DNA from: Rhabdophis nuchalis | Taxonomy: Eukaryota > Chordata > Lepidosauria > Squamata > Natricidae | DNA: 64,000 nucleotides | Assembly: GCA_039707465.1 (NCBI GenBank) | Contig: CM077645.1 | Span: forward strand, 163,980,003 to 164,044,002 | Direction: 5' to 3' | Part shown: one piece after another, positions 1-12,628 of the stretch | Layout: each line of letters starts with the position of its first letter | Position numbering within the stretch: the stretch's first letter is position 1 | Translations under genes and position numbers: made by a program | The notes under the pieces: generated by a model | What the model was told of the DNA's origin: nothing | Database searches by the model: none | Seen by the model: the letters and a program-made list of their open reading frames with translations, nothing else

Positions 1-1387
1 TATGGGGAACCCATCCAGTCAATTTGGCAATGTGCATGGCTGTTGTAATCAGATTACATTATGCAAGGCTTTGGGGAGTCAGAAAAGATGATGAATTACT
101 TTATATGGAATATTGCTTATTACTAGGTCATCAATTAGTATTAAGCTGACAGTCTCTAGGGCAGTTTAAAAATGGCCTAATTGACACTTCTCCATTACAT
201 CCCCCATAGTACCATACACATGTACATTATGGCTTTGACTAAGTGGGCATTTATTACTCAGCAAACTGAGCACAAGCGAAGCTTAGTGATTCAAAACATA
301 ATTGGTTTTCATGGAGAGGAGAAGAGGGGGAATCTAAGAAAATCTGACATCCAGACACTAATGTATTACCCTCTGTGTATGCAGATGAACAGCTCTTCAG
401 GCTTCGTGCCAAAACCTCCTAGCTTTTACATTTATACAATAATAAATATTTATGTTTTTTATATATTAGGCCATATCCCAGGATAAATATGATTTATACT
501 GTGTGCTTAATAGAGCCAGGTTTTTTCCTCTCTTTTTTCCCCTCTGCAAAAAAACATTTGAAAAAAAATATTATGGACATTTTACCACGATTTATTATTG
601 AAGTTGTAAGCAAACTAATTTTCTAAAGATAGTGGAGATGTCTTTTGCAATAATGGTAAATCATCATTTCAGTTCATCATCTTTCATTTACATCTGAGCT
701 TTTCCATCTCTAATCTCTTCTGGGATTTCCTTTGATGCCTTCATTATTTTTCAAAGATAAATTAAGCTTTTGAAAAAAAGTAATCTTTCTACAGAAATGG
801 GAGCAATTTACTATTCATTATCACCGTTGTAAATATTTTGAGAATCTGGCTGGAGAAGAATCCAGTTCACCTTAATGATAGAATCCATGATCTGGGTCTT
901 GAAATATGGTTATAGTAATTTAGCTGATAATGCTATGAGAGAACATCTTCTTGCTCTGAAAGTAATGGCCAATATGTATCCTCTTTTGTAGACTTATCTA
1001 TTATGAGCTCTTTTAAGTGTTCCTTGCACCTAGTCAAGTTTGGTCAAACTTAAAAAAGCTAAGGAGGACTAAACCTGGCTCGTATTTGCATGGGAATACT
1101 AGGGCTAGACTGGGGATTGTAAAAAATAAACAAACCCAGCATTAACTATTTTAGACGACAAAAATGGCAACTTCCATTTTTACTTCTTCCAAACCCCAAA
1201 TATAGGGGAATGTGTTTTGAAGTCATCAAAAATCAAACTTAACCTGAAAGAAGAACCTTCATTTTTCACTTGAGATGAACTGTTGACTGTTAATGGGAAG
1301 CATCTACTATTCTACTTGGAACCTGAATGTTCCCACTTTCTTAGAGTAGTCTATGAGCATTATTTCAGTATTTTCTTTTGCCTGATA
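1..1387. other. No gene recognised
   Basis: AT-rich sequence with only short random reading frames. I see no repeat family, RNA gene or coding signature here. Confidence 0.5.
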
Positions 1388-1606
1388 GCAACAGCAATAG
1401 CATTTAGATTTATATATTGCTCCCATAGTCCAGTATGGCACTCTCTGACCAATTTACAGTGTGAGTCTCCAACAATCTGGATACCCATTTTACTGACCTC
1501 GGAAGGATGGAATGCTGAGTCAACCTTGAGCACCATCAGGATAGAACTACAGACTGTGGGCAGGATTAGCCCGCAGAATACTGCATTCTGATCACTGTAT
1601 CCCCTG
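1388..1606 (-). mobile_element. tRNA-related squamate SINE
   Basis: Read on the minus strand, this begins with a tRNA-like head (CAGTGATCAGAATGCAGTA, near 1603-1585). It continues into a body with GGTTGACTCAGC and CCTTCCGAGGTCAGTAAAATG and ends in a short GCTATTGCTGTTGC-like tail at 1388. This layout matches an abundant squamate SINE family that I recognise by sequence but will not name. The box-B region has decayed, so the copy is old and not transcribable as a tRNA. Confidence 0.65.
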
Positions 1607-2084
1607 GGCTCCTGATGCCTCCATATCCCTTTCTGTTCAACATCCATGCTTTTTGTACAAAGTCGAGCATCTCATTCCTACCTATCTGGGTTTTTCTTTG
1701 TTTATTTCATCAGAATAACAAAAAAAGCTAAGTCCTAACTGATGATTATAAAGAAAAATTAAGTGCCCTGACACAACACGTATCAAACAGAATGAGGCAC
1801 AGTATACAGAAAAGAACATTTGCAGGAAGGAAACAATGAAAATGAATATACCAGAGAAAGCATTTTTTTTAAAAAAGAAGTATATACAATGCTGTATAAA
1901 AATCTTTAGAAGTAAAGATATTAGAAAATGTTCAGAAAAAATGTACACAAAAAAGTATTTTAAAGACTATCAAAGTAATTTAGAAACGAAATAAATGAAA
2001 CTAAAGTCTTGGAATGTCCCAAGGGCAGCTAGGGGCCTAGAATTGCATATAAATGTTGATTCCCTTTTTTTCTGAACAACTGAA
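1607..2084. other. No gene recognised
   Basis: AT-rich sequence. The 88-codon minus-strand frame at 1682-1948 has no family signature. Confidence 0.45.
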
Positions 2085-2262
2085 GTATATTTGAGAGACA
2101 ATCATGAAACCAGTACAAAGCCGTATCTCCTCTTCCCATATCTCTCAGGCAATCCAGAAGGATGTAGTGTTTAATGGCACTGAAGGATGCTGAGAGATCA
2201 AAGAGAATTAACTCCAGATAAAGTCCTGCCTCTCTAAATCCTATAGTCCACCTTGAAAGCAA
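2085..2262 (-). pseudogene. Decayed L2-clade LINE reverse transcriptase fragment
   Basis: The minus-strand frame at 2029-2262 reads ELILFDLSASFSAIKHYILLD and continues through DTALYWFHDCLSN. This lines up with the L2 motif A region seen intact at 10624-10740 (LVLLDLSAAFDTIDHGILL). The catalytic Asp of motif A is kept but the fragment is isolated and short. It is an old, inactive insertion. Confidence 0.65.
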
Positions 2263-2526
2263 TTTGAAATGGGTCGAGATAATCTGAGTTTTTGTTTCAT
2301 TTTGTTTTTAGAAAGAAAAAAAAACCCTCTACTTCCTCATCCAGTGAAAATGAGATTGTACATTTCCAAGGATCCAGTGCAGAGTTCTTTAGAAAGGTCA
2401 AATAATGTGCCTATTTTGGTTTAGTAACAATACATTTGTATTGTATTTAGTAGCAATACATATCCCAACTTAAAATGCATTAGTCCAGTATTAATCTATT
2501 CCACTACAGTAATGAAGATGAAGAGG

Positions 2527-2848
2527 GACATGGTGGCTCAGTGGCTAAGATGCTGAGCTTGTCGACCAGAAAGGTTGGCAGTTCAGCGGTTCGAATCCTA
2601 GAGCCACATGTAAGTGAGTGAGCTCCCGTTACTTGGCCCAGCTTCTGCCAACCTAGCAGTTCGAAAGCATGTAAAAATGCAAGTCAAAAAATAGGAAGCA
2701 CCTTTGGTGGGAAGGTAACAGCGTTCCATGTGTTTTGTCATGCTGGCCACATAACCACGGAGAAGTCTTTGGACAGCACTGGCTCTTCGGCTTTGAAATG
2801 GAGGTGAGCACCACCCTCCAGAGTCTGGAATGACTAACGTACACACAC
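2527..2848 (+). mobile_element. Sauria-type SINE (tRNA head, Bov-B-like tail)
   Basis: The tRNA-like head has GTGGCTCAGTGGCTAAG as box A (about 2532-2548) and GGTTCGAATCC as box B (about 2588-2598). The body includes CAGCTTCTGCCAACCTAGCAG. The 3' part GAGGTGAGCACCACCCTCCAG matches the 3' end shared by Sauria SINEs and Bov-B LINEs, whose reverse transcriptase is thought to mobilise them. The copy ends in an (AC)n tract. Related copies lie at 34041, 42064 and 54690 (minus). Confidence 0.8.
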
Positions 2849-2863
2849 ACACACACACACACA
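2841..2863. repeat. (AC)n microsatellite
   Basis: Eleven AC repeats at the 3' end of the SINE, which probably seeded the tract. Confidence 0.95.
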
Positions 2864-3450
2864 ATTTAAGGATGCAAAAATATCTTTTAATTATATAGGA
2901 AAGATTTAGCTATCAATTATGTGTGAAAGCAAGATTGCTGTTCAATATTGGAAAGTTACTGTGACCTCAGATTTACAATCACTGATTGCTAATAAATGTT
3001 AACTTTCTAATCACTGACTGTTAGTGTAATGGAAAGAGGATGGGTAATAAAAAGACTAATTTCAAGAGAAGATAATATATCTAGCTTGAGGTTGAAGTGT
3101 GGAGTCCTTAGTGCTCCCTAAATTTGGTTGTTTGTTTACAGACATTTCATTACCGAACTAGATAACATCTTTAATGCTTAACATGACCTCTTCAGCTCAT
3201 CAGCATTTCAAAGACACCAAATACTACAAGGTCTCCAAAGACTATTATAATTATATATAATAATTATATAATTGATTCTGTGAGGTCAGTATTTAATAGT
3301 GTATCTACATTATCTTTTTTCTTTATTTTTTCCTATTTTTGTTCCTCCAGGATATCAGTAAAAATATAGTTTTTAAAAAATTAAACAGTTGCTGTGATAA
3401 TAAATCTGTATCAAAAACATTTGTTTAAATAAGAAAACATCCTGACCTGC
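2864..3450. other. No gene recognised
   Basis: AT-rich DNA with no recognisable gene or repeat family. Confidence 0.45.
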
Positions 3451-3706
3451 AGAATGACAGCATTGGAAGGGACCTTGGAGGTCTTCTAGTGCAACCCCTG
3501 CCCAGGCAGGACCAGGGGTCTGCAAAGTCGGCTCTTTTAAGACTGGTGGACTTCAACTCCCAGAGTTCCCCAGCCAGCATAGCTGGCTGGGGAATTCTGG
3601 GAGTTGAAGTCCACCAGTCTTAAAAGAGCCGACTTTGCAGACCCCTGGACTAGACCATTTCAGACAAATGGCTGTCCAATCTCTTCTTAAAAGCCTCCAG
3701 TGATGT
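3451..3706 (-). mobile_element. CR1 LINE 3' end, split by a foldback element
   Basis: The plus strand reads GGAAGGGACCTTGGAGGTC, the complement of the standard CR1 3' end. After the foldback insertion it resumes with CCATTTCAGACAAATGGCTG, which corresponds to the codons for the last residues of ORF2 (HLSEMV) in the intact copy at 39375. This is a 5'-truncated CR1 copy. Confidence 0.85.
3513..3647. mobile_element. Foldback (near-perfect palindrome) hAT-like MITE
   Basis: The element starts CAGGGGTCTGCAAAG and ends with its reverse complement, CTTTGCAGACCCCTG. The arms of about 60 bp are almost perfectly self-complementary and contain GGTGGACTTCAACTCCCAGA. It belongs to the same family as 28650-28779. 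It sits inside a CR1 3' end, so it is younger than that copy. I could not define a clean 8-bp target duplication here. Confidence 0.8.
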
Positions 3707-4332
3707 TAATTGAGATGTTGCAATGTTAGCTGAGATGTCTGCAATAATTTCCTTTCTATAAATTATGAACTAGGTTAAGCAATGATGATATATATATATA
3801 TTTTTCTGCAAGCAGCTTCTCTGATTCATTGGATCTCCCAAGCTGAAATTGATCCTGTCTAAGCATACAAGAAAAGTTATTAGACACCTTCATAATTGAT
3901 TCTGTATTGGTGGCAGCACCCAGACTGTGAGAATCTTTCCCCAGAAAAAATAATTGGAAACAGGATTCTGAAATAGTTTTTTTCTTCAACTCCTGCAGTT
4001 CCTTCATGTACTAGGGGATATCTTTGAAGAAGGCCCCAGGCAGTTCTTAACAGTGAATGCATTGATTGCCCTAGTAAGTTTCTTACACCAGGTACTAATT
4101 GGGACATCAACAGCATCACTGATAGCAATAACCAAATAAACTTACAAGATACCTTGCAATCCAACCTGATTCCAAAGCCTCCAGATAGACAATCTTAGTG
4201 TTCCTTAGAGAACACGGCTGATGACAAGGATGATGATTATTTATATGTAAATTCATTTCATCAACGTGTCTCTGGGTGGTTCACAGCAGGTAACAACAGC
4301 CATCCAATAAAAAACAAGTTTAAAAAACCAAT
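3707..4332. other. No gene recognised
   Basis: No gene or named repeat seen. It includes a short AT dinucleotide run near 3788-3800. Confidence 0.4.
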
Positions 4333-4340
4333 ATACAAAT

Positions 4341-4702
4341 CAGAGGTGGTATTCAGCAGGTTCTGACCAGTTCTGGAGAACCAGTAGCAGAAATTTTGAG
4401 TAGTTCACAGAACTGGTAAATACCACCTCTGACTGGCCCCACCCCCATCTATTCCCTGCCTCCCAAGTCCCAGCTGATAAGGAGGGAATGGGGATTTTGC
4501 AGTAACCTTCCCCTGGAGTGGGGAGGGAATGGAGCTGTTACAATATCCTTCCCCTACCATGTCCTGGGTCCTTTTTTAGGAGAAGGGCGGGGTATAAATT
4601 TAATAAAAATAAAAATAAATAAATAAATGCCCAACAACCATGCCTACCCCACCAAGCCACGCCCACAGAACTGGTAGTAAAAAAATTTGAATCCCACCAC
4701 TG
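4341..4702. mobile_element. Non-autonomous hAT element with exact 8-bp TSD
   Basis: Ends are CAGAGGTGGTATTCAG on the left and AATCCCACCACTG on the right, an imperfect terminal inverted repeat. The flanking 8 bp ATACAAAT is present exactly at 4333-4340 and 4703-4710. The 8-bp duplication and CA(G)-type termini are diagnostic of hAT transposition. There is no transposase frame. An L2 3' tail lies inside. Confidence 0.85.
4563..4628 (+). mobile_element. L2 LINE 3'-terminal fragment
   Basis: CCTGGGTCC, then GAAGGGCGGGGTATAAATTTA, then (AAAT)n. This is the same 3' terminus as the L2 copies ending near 48155, here nested in the hAT element. Confidence 0.75.
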
Positions 4703-4984
4703 ATACAAATGTATACAAACCAATAATCACTTTAAAATAAAAATAATCACAATCAGCATCAGAAGTCATCCTTACATCAGCCATTGTAAGAGCTCTCCAA
4801 CAATGCCCGACCCCCATGGTAGACATGGCCCTGGAGACATGATAAAGCCATGTCTCCAGGTCCATCCTAAAAGCTCAGGCAGTTTAAGTTCTGCGTAGAT
4901 GGTAGAAGGGCAGATGCTATGGCATAAGAGACTCTCTTCCTATATCTCACCAAATGACATTCTTTTCTAGATGGGACTCATGTC

Positions 4985-5310
4985 ATGCTGTCATGCTGGT
5001 CCTGATGGAACAGGTAGATGTAAGGTAGAGATCCCTCAAATAACCTGGTCCCATGCCATATAGGGCTTTTTAGGTCATTATCAGTTCCTTAAATTGAACC
5101 CATACATACTGGAAAACAGTGCAACTCAAGGAACAGAGGTGTAACATAAGTGCCTGTGCTGCTGTATTATGTTCCAGCTGCAGCTTTAGGATGTTCTTCA
5201 TGGCAAAACCCATGTAAAGCACATTACAGTAATCTATTTGAGAGGTAACAAGGGCATAGTGGCTGTGAGCAGAGGATCCTGATCCAGGAATAGACACAAC
5301 TGAGCCACAA
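4985..5310 (-). pseudogene. Decayed L2 LINE fragment (C-terminal RT region)
   Basis: The minus strand reads ALVTSQIDYCNVLYMGFA followed by KLQLEHNTAAQALM. These align with ALVTSRLDYCNSLYMGLP and LQLVQNAAARAI in the L2 copy at 11270-11370. Numerous substitutions and an open 3' side mark it as an old copy. Confidence 0.7.
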
Positions 5311-5394
5311 CATCTGAAAGTAGTATAAAGGCTTTCCTGACACAGCTGCCACTTGCTCTTCAAGCCGGGGCAGTGAGTCTCTATTTTGTCTTCT

Positions 5395-6152
5395 TGAAAA
5401 AGCAATTTATTGGTTTTTGAAAATATACATAGGAAAAGGGATATAGGGTGAATATAACATTTTAGTGGCTTCCATGTCAGAGGTGGTGGTCCTCCCAAAA
5501 CTTCATACAAATACAATTTTTTTTTAAAAAAGTAAAGGACAAGCATACATATATTTTACATTGTATAATTCATACATTCAATCGTGTTTTTTATTGCCAT
5601 CTAATTTCAACAATCACAGTAAAAATTTCAAATAAAATCATTTTTGAGATCTAAGTCTTTTTGCTATTGATTCTTCGTCTCTCTTCCCGTTGACGGGCGG
5701 GGCCATGCCCCCCCTGTTCCCTCATCCTCATCCCCTAGAAGTGAAGAGTGCTTTTGAAGAAAGGCCTCCGCCTCTCCTAATGTTTTAACTCTGATTCTAC
5801 CTCTTTCCCAGAAGACCAACATTCCTTCTGGCAGTAGCCATTTGAACCAAACTCCTTTTTAATATAATTTTTTGGACAAGAAGGAATATTTCCTTCTTAT
5901 TTCTCTAATTTTTTTTGGAATTTGTTTCAAAATGGTAATTTCATTTTCTTGATACTTCAAGGGCCCTCCCCTCTGGGCCCTTAATATCTCATCCCTTGTG
6001 GACCTCCTTAGAAATTTAATATGAACCTCTCTTGGTACATTTCTATTTTGGTTAAAGAAAATTATAAGTACTTTTGTTTCCCCATGGAGACCACTTCTGA
6101 ACTTTGTGCTTAAAGTGGAAAAGAATGAAACTCTGACCTTAGATTTTACCAA
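5395..6152 (-). mobile_element. L1 ORF1-only (HAL1-like) element
   Basis: On the minus strand an L1 ORF1 coding segment ends with TAG at complement 5653-5651. It is followed by only about 250 bp of 3' UTR ending in CAATAAATTG near 5398. There is no ORF2. A second copy at 27634-28021 shows the same ORF1 end, the same 3' UTR and an AATAAA. That argues for a real ORF1-only element rather than one chance deletion. Mammalian half-L1 (HAL1) elements have this design. Other possibility: a deletion derivative that amplified once. Confidence 0.55.
5651..6152 (-). pseudogene. L1 ORF1 protein fragment (RRM and C-terminal domain)
   Basis: The frame contains PREVHIKFLRRSTRDEILRA, typical of the L1 ORF1p RNA-recognition domain, then a stop after SFLSKKLY. 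It continues in the same frame with WFKWLLPEGMLVFW and RIRVKTLGEAEAFLQ, the L1 ORF1p C-terminal domain, to TAG at complement 5653-5651. L1 ORF1p is an RNA-binding chaperone of the retrotransposition particle. The N-terminal coiled coil is missing and one in-frame nonsense codon breaks the domain pair, so no full protein is made. Confidence 0.75.
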
Positions 6153-6545
6153 TTAGATTGATAGTTCTTTATAGAAATGGCTTGTTCAAATTATTATGAA
6201 AAAGCAAAAAGTTGTGTTTTGATGTTAATGCCTTATTTTACTGCAGCAGAGAAAGTTAGAAGTCAATGTTTCTTTTTCTTTTTTTCCCCTTATCCCTCCT
6301 CACTTCTCTTCCCCGTTCCCTCCCTACTGTTTTCCTTTTGCAGTTTGTATCTTATTTTACCTTATAACCAATAAAAATGTTAAACCAGAAGCAGGAGCAG
6401 TAAGTCCAAGATAACCTCCAAAGCTCATACCGGTCCACTTGCTTAACTAGGTATTCATTATACAAGCCAAGTTACCTATAATCTTCACCTACAATCAATT
6501 TATAAATTCTCTTTATTTTATCTTAAGATGACCTGCCATTTCAAT

Positions 6546-6772
6546 TACAGTAATCCCTCGTTTTTCGTGGCTAATCGGGACCGCACCCGTCCACGAAAAC
6601 TGGAAATCCGCGAAGTAGGATTCGCTAGGAAACTTGAATTGGTGGACATGTTTAAAGCAACCACTAGGGGGCGCTTGCCTCCTACCAATGCATTTTTTCC
6701 TGTATTTTTTACAAATCCGCGAAGCACTGAAGCCGCGGAAAACGAAGCCGCGAAAAATGAGGGATTACTGTA
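6546..6772. mobile_element. Tigger/pogo-like MITE with TA duplication
   Basis: The element reads TA, then CAGTAATCCCTCGTTTTTCG on the left, and CGAAAAATGAGGGATTACTG, then TA on the right. The 20-bp inverted ends differ at few positions and the TA dinucleotide is duplicated, as for Tc1/mariner superfamily insertions. The ends resemble Tigger (MER2-type) termini. There is no transposase. Internal CCGCGGAAAACGAAGCCGCG is CpG-rich. A (CAA)n then (AAT)n run follows at 6773-6806. Confidence 0.85.
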
Positions 6773-6806
6773 CAACAACAACAACAACAACAACAATAAT
6801 AATAAT

Positions 6807-7858
6807 CAGTGCCTTGGAACTACAGGGGTTAAAAGGAGACAAGGAAACTGGTAGATTTGCAAGCTTCTAATTTCCCTTCCCCTGCAAAGGACCTCTGGTA
6901 TATGAAAGCCCCATTTTTCTATTTCTCACTATGATATTAATTACGACTTCAAGTTAGAGATGCAAACTCTACAGATGCCACCTGTATTTCAATTAGTTAC
7001 AATACATATTTACAATATGTACTTAAAAGGCACATCATAAATACACCAGGAAATTTCATTACCCTGAAACACAGCAGTAGAATCCTCAGTAGGATACTTT
7101 ATGTCACCAATCTCCAGAATCTTCTTTGTTCCCTAAACTGGAAACACAGCATTCTATCTACTGCCACTTCCTAGCATTCAATCCACCATCAGCAATCCAC
7201 ACTGCACTAGCTCACCCTCTTTTGGTTTTCATTCAGGAACAGCATTGATCATTTGTATGTCTCTTGTCCTTGTGGCATTTCAAAATTCTCCTTTTTCTAG
7301 ATCACTGCACCAATGACTTTGCACTCCATATCAAATAACTTTAAATGTATCCTTCCCACAAAAAAAATATGCAGGGGCTACATGACAAATATTCCCAGAG
7401 CAAGTCCTTCAGCAATGAGATTCCTGGTTAAAGCCAAGAAGGCTCCTTGGAGGAGCAAAAAATAATTGATTCACTGTATGTGGATAGATAAATCTGGTCT
7501 CAAATTATTCTCACAATTTTCATTAGATCAGAAACTGTTTAATGACATAAAGTCCCATACATTATTGCATTTTTTGAAAAGATTTAAGATAAGATAAATA
7601 ACATATATTCAAACCTTCAGTTGGCCAAGTCATACTGATCTTTTAAAGATGGGGAAGGAATAACATCTGATTTACACCCAAATTCTTGAGATGAACTTTC
7701 ACAAAACTTCATTTATAGGCAATGCCAACAACCTGCTTAGAAAATATAAATTATTACAATATCCTCAAAAGAAGATGGAAGTCATGTTTGTATATCTTTT
7801 TGCTTTCTTTTTTTAATCTTTCTCTACCTCTTTCTCTTTCTTGCTATTTCTCTTTCTT
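6807..7858. other. No gene recognised
   Basis: Unremarkable AT-rich sequence with no coding or repeat signature I can name. Confidence 0.45.
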
Positions 7859-7861
7859 TTT

Positions 7862-7915
<54 letters not shown>
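7859..7915. repeat. (CTTT)n microsatellite
   Basis: About 14 CTTT repeats. The apparent LSFF-type reading frame across it is a product of the repeat. Confidence 0.95.
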
Positions 7916-7916
<1 letters not shown>

Positions 7917-8651
7917 GACTGTGTTAGTTTTTATATGTATGTTCTGTAAAAATTGTAATAAAAATATAAATAATAGGAAGAGATAAAGCATTACTAATTA
8001 TATACTGTTTATGTTATTTATGACATTTCTTAGATGGAAGCTCTGATACATCGCTTATTACTTAGCAAATTATATCAAGAACGTAATGCTAGATTTATTA
8101 TGTTTAGGTTAATCCAACTGAATCAGTCCAGCACAAAAGAAAAAAAAATTCTGCTCATTGATGTAAATAAACATGTTAAAAAAAAAAAAGTGTTGTTTGC
8201 AATGACTGCAAGGAAGATGTGAAAGACTGTTGACAGTGTTGTTAATTTTAGCGGGAATGGATTGAAGAGATACAGATTGTTGTAATTTTATATGAAGTTT
8301 GCTAAAAACCAGTGGTTGCAAATAAACATGATAAAAGATTCATTACATAAATAAGAAATCTCAGACTGACAAAATGCAAAACTAAAATGGGCCAATTTGT
8401 CAACTTTTATAGAGATTCTTGAATCTAAACCAGAAGAAATATCTCTTCTCCCAAACAGCTAACAAATCATTGATTTTTTTTTTAAATAAACATTTTTGGG
8501 GAATATAAGAAAAAAAGGCTCTACAAAAAAAGGGCATAGACAAGATTTCTAAGGGAGGGCATTCCCCCCAAAAAGTGCAGAACCTAAGACTGAAAAATGG
8601 TAGCAACTTATTTCAGTGAGCTCTGAAATATTTCAGCAACCTGGAAGGATC
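7916..8651. other. No gene recognised
   Basis: AT-rich with several A-runs. No gene seen. Confidence 0.45.
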
Positions 8652-8659
8652 ATTTGAAG

Positions 8660-9099
<440 letters not shown>

Positions 9100-9224
9100 A
9101 TTTGAAGATAGGATGATACTGAGCAGTTTCTGTAACTTATTTCCCTTCAGTCTTATTGAACATCATTCTTAAAATCCCTAAATTAAAATAACTTTTAAAA
9201 TAACTTTTTGACCATGTGAAGTGG

Positions 9225-11923
9225 GGCCTAGGGAGGCAGTTGGGCTTGCTGGTTGTATACCTGGCTCCCCGCTATGTAGCAGCAGCCCTGCCCGAGCTCC
9301 TAGAGGTGATCGCTACAGTGGCAGTTGAGACCCCCAGACTTTTAGTCATGGGGGACTTTAACCTGCCATCGGTGGGCGAATCATCCGGGGTAGCTCGGGA
9401 GTTCATGGCTTCCATAACGGCCATGGACCTGACCCAAGTAATTCAAGGCCCCACGCACGAGGGTGGACATACACCGGATCTCATCTTTGTCTCAGGCCAA
9501 TGGAAGAGTGATCTGGGTATAGGGGATATAGTCATCACACCCTTGTCATGGACAGACCACTCACTTCTCCGGCTTGACTTTCCGACCGCTACTCCCCTCT
9601 GCGGGGAGGTGGAACCTGAGTTACCAATCTGGTTCCGCCCCAGGCGCCTGATGGACCCAGATGGGTTCCAAGCGGCGCTTGGGCCACTTCCTGTACCCCT
9701 GACCCGCGCTCCGATGGAGGACCTCGTGGCCGCATGGAATACTGTGACCACGGGAGCCTTGGATCGGGTCGCGCCCTTGCGGCCTCTCTTGCGGCGCCGA
9801 GCCACCCTGGCTCCTTGGTTTACCGAGGAGCTGAGGGTGATGAAACGCCACAAGAGATGCCTAGAGAGAAGATGGAGGTCTACCCGCTCTGAATCTGACC
9901 GGACACAGGTAAGAGCCCATTTACGGACTTACATTGTGGCGCTGAGAGTGGCCAAACGCCATCATTGCGCCACTCTCATAGCATCCGCAGATAACCGCCC
10001 TGCCGCCGTTTAGGGTGACCCGTACCCTCCTTCAACAGAGGGTGCGGGAAGCCCCCTTACAGGGTAGAGCAGAGGAATTTGTGTCTTATCTGCAGGAGAA
10101 AATCGCTCAGATACAGAATGAGTTAGCCCCCATTGCTGGTCCAGTGGATTGCCACGAGGGGGATCTTGTTTGGGAGGAGTTTGACTCCGTTACTTCCGAG
10201 GATATGGACAGGTTACGTGGGCGACTGCGAGCCACCACATGTTTATTGGACCCGTGTCCCTCCTGGCTTGTACTGGCATCCTGGGAGGTTACACGAGGCT
10301 AGCTCCAAGAGGTTATCAACGCATCCTTGAGTGAGGGTTCCTTGCCTGCCTCCCTAAAAGAGGCCATGGTGAGACCCCTCCTCAAGAAGCCCTCTTTGGA
10401 TCCAGCTTTATTAACCAACTATCGTCCAGTCTCCAACCTTCCCTTCCTGGCGAAGGTTGTTGAGAGTGTGGTGGCACAACAGTTTCCCCGTCATCTGGAG
10501 GAAGTTGATTATCTAGACCCGCGCCAGTCCGGCTTTCGGCCCGGGCATAGCACCGAGACGGCATTGGTCGCGTTGGTGGATGATCTCTGGAGGGCCAGAG
10601 ATGGGGGTTGCTCCTCCATCCTGGTTCTGTTAGACCTCTCGGCGGCTTTCGATACCATCGACCATGGTATCCTATTGCATCGGCTGGGGGGGTTGGGGGT
10701 GGGAGGCACCGTTTTGCGGTGGTTCTCCTCCTACCTCTCTGGCCGAACGCAATTTGTGTTGACAGGAGAGCAGAGGTCGACCCCGAGACCCCTCACATGT
10801 GGGGTGCCTCAGGGGTCGGTCCTCTCGCCTCTCCTGTTCAACACATACATGAAGCCGCTGGGCGAGATCATCCGTGGTTTTGGGGTAGAGTATCATCTCT
10901 ACGCTGATGATACTCAGCTGTATATATCTACCCCAAACCACCCCAACGATGCCGTAGCGGTGATGTGCCAGTGCCTGGAAGCCGTGCGGATCTGGATGGG
11001 AAGTAACGGACTCAGGCTCAACCCGACCAAGACCGAGTGGCTGTGGTTTCCGGCTGCCCGATTCAATCAGCTGACTCCATCGCTGGCCATAGGGGGCGAA
11101 CATCTTGCCCCTGTGGATGGGGCGCGCAACTTGGGTGTCCTCCTGGATACCCGGCTGTCCATGGAAGATCAAGTGACAGCCGTGGCCAGGAGGGCGTTTT
11201 ACCAGGTTCGCTTGGTACGCCAGTTGCGCCCCCTATTGGATCGGGACGCCCTTCGCACAGTCACTCATGCTCTCGTGACATCCCGACTGGACTATTGCAA
11301 CTCTCTCTACATGGGGCTCCCCTTGAGGTGCACCCGGAGACTTCAGTTGGTCCAGAACGCAGCCGCGCGAGCAATAATGGGAGCCTCTAGGTTCACCCAC
11401 GTAACACCGCTCTTGCGCGAGCTGCACTGGCTACCTGTCGTCTTCCGGGTGCACTTCAAGGTGTTAGTCATCATCTTCAAAGCGCTCCATGGCTCGGGAC
11501 CTAGCTATCTGCGGGATCGGATCCTGCCCCATACATCCTCACGGCTGATTCGCTCCCACAGAGAGGGACTTCTCCGGGTGCCGTCCACTAGACTTTGTCA
11601 GCGGGTGACGCCCAGGGGAAGGGCCTTCTCTGTGGCGGGCCCAGCCCTCTGGAACGACCTTCCCCCCGATATCAGGACAACCACGGACCTCCGCTCCTTC
11701 CGCCTAAAATTAAAGACACATCTGTTTCGCTTGGCCGGCCTAGGGTAGTCTCTTTTTAGATTGGGGTTAGTTTTAATATGGGATTTTAGCGCAGGGTTAG
11801 TTTAATTTCATTTTATTATTGTATACTGTTTGTATTTTATATGTATTTTAAATTCCCTGTGCCCCGCCTCGAGTCCCTTCTGGGAGAGAGAGCGGGTTAT
11901 AAATTAAATTAAAAAAAAATGCT
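9225..11923 (+). mobile_element. L2-clade LINE, 5'-truncated
   Basis: The copy starts inside the endonuclease domain and runs through the reverse transcriptase to the family 3' end. That end is CCCCGCCTCGAGTCCCTTC, then GAGAGCGGGTTATAAATTAA, then an A-rich tail. GC content (over 55% in the coding part) contrasts sharply with the AT-rich flanks, showing a recent arrival. The same 3' end recurs at 4563, 48100, 51440, 57150 and 58620 and in reverse at 14196, 45324 and 54049. Confidence 0.9.
9237..11748 (+). pseudogene. L2 ORF2 (endonuclease and reverse transcriptase), frameshifted
   Basis: An L2-clade ORF2 encodes an AP-type endonuclease and a reverse transcriptase for target-primed insertion. 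Frame one (9216-10013) has LLVMGDFNLP and WTDHSLLRLD, the GDFN and (S/T)DH endonuclease motifs. It lacks the N-terminal catalytic Glu region because of 5' truncation. Frame shifts near 10000 to a second frame, stopped by TAG at 10300-10302 in the middle of VTRG/LQEVINASL. After that it is open to 11748. In the 473-residue RT part: NYRPVSNLPF, motif A LLDLSAAFDT (Asp about residue 103), CGVPQGSVLSPLLF, and YADD at about 192-195. The catalytic residues are intact, so only the frameshift, the stop and the truncation disable it. Confidence 0.9.
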
Positions 11924-12440
<517 letters not shown>

Positions 12441-12469
12441 GGTTTTTGAGCTGATCAATAAATAAATCA

Positions 12470-12510
12470 GGGAGACTATTTTGAACTTTTTAGCTCTCAT
12501 CAGTAGCCAT
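12470..12510 (-). ncRNA. Hammerhead ribozyme remnant (copy 1)
   Basis: On the minus strand CTGATGA and GAGCT/AGTTC remain, but the second core strand reads AAAA instead of GAAA. A deletion between two TAG triplets has removed stem III, the cleavage base and part of stem I. This copy should be inactive. Confidence 0.7.
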
Positions 12511-12628
12511 ACCCTTACTGGGATTTGAACCGGGGCTATGTTACATGCTAGGCAGGAGCCTTAAACATTAGGCCAACAGGTTCTCTTTCTGTTCAGCTGG
12601 GACAGGAGGATAAGTATATACTTGTTCC

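Noticed and set aside
181..486. 101-codon plus frame at the window start, and similar 60-100-codon frames throughout
   Set aside because: No motif, no codon bias and no splice-site context. The numbers are as expected by chance in AT-rich DNA.
10672..11172. Minus-strand open frames over the L2 RT (also 9443-9853 and 38447-39256)
   Set aside because: They are shadows of GC-rich or strongly coding LINE frames on the plus strand, with no family signature.
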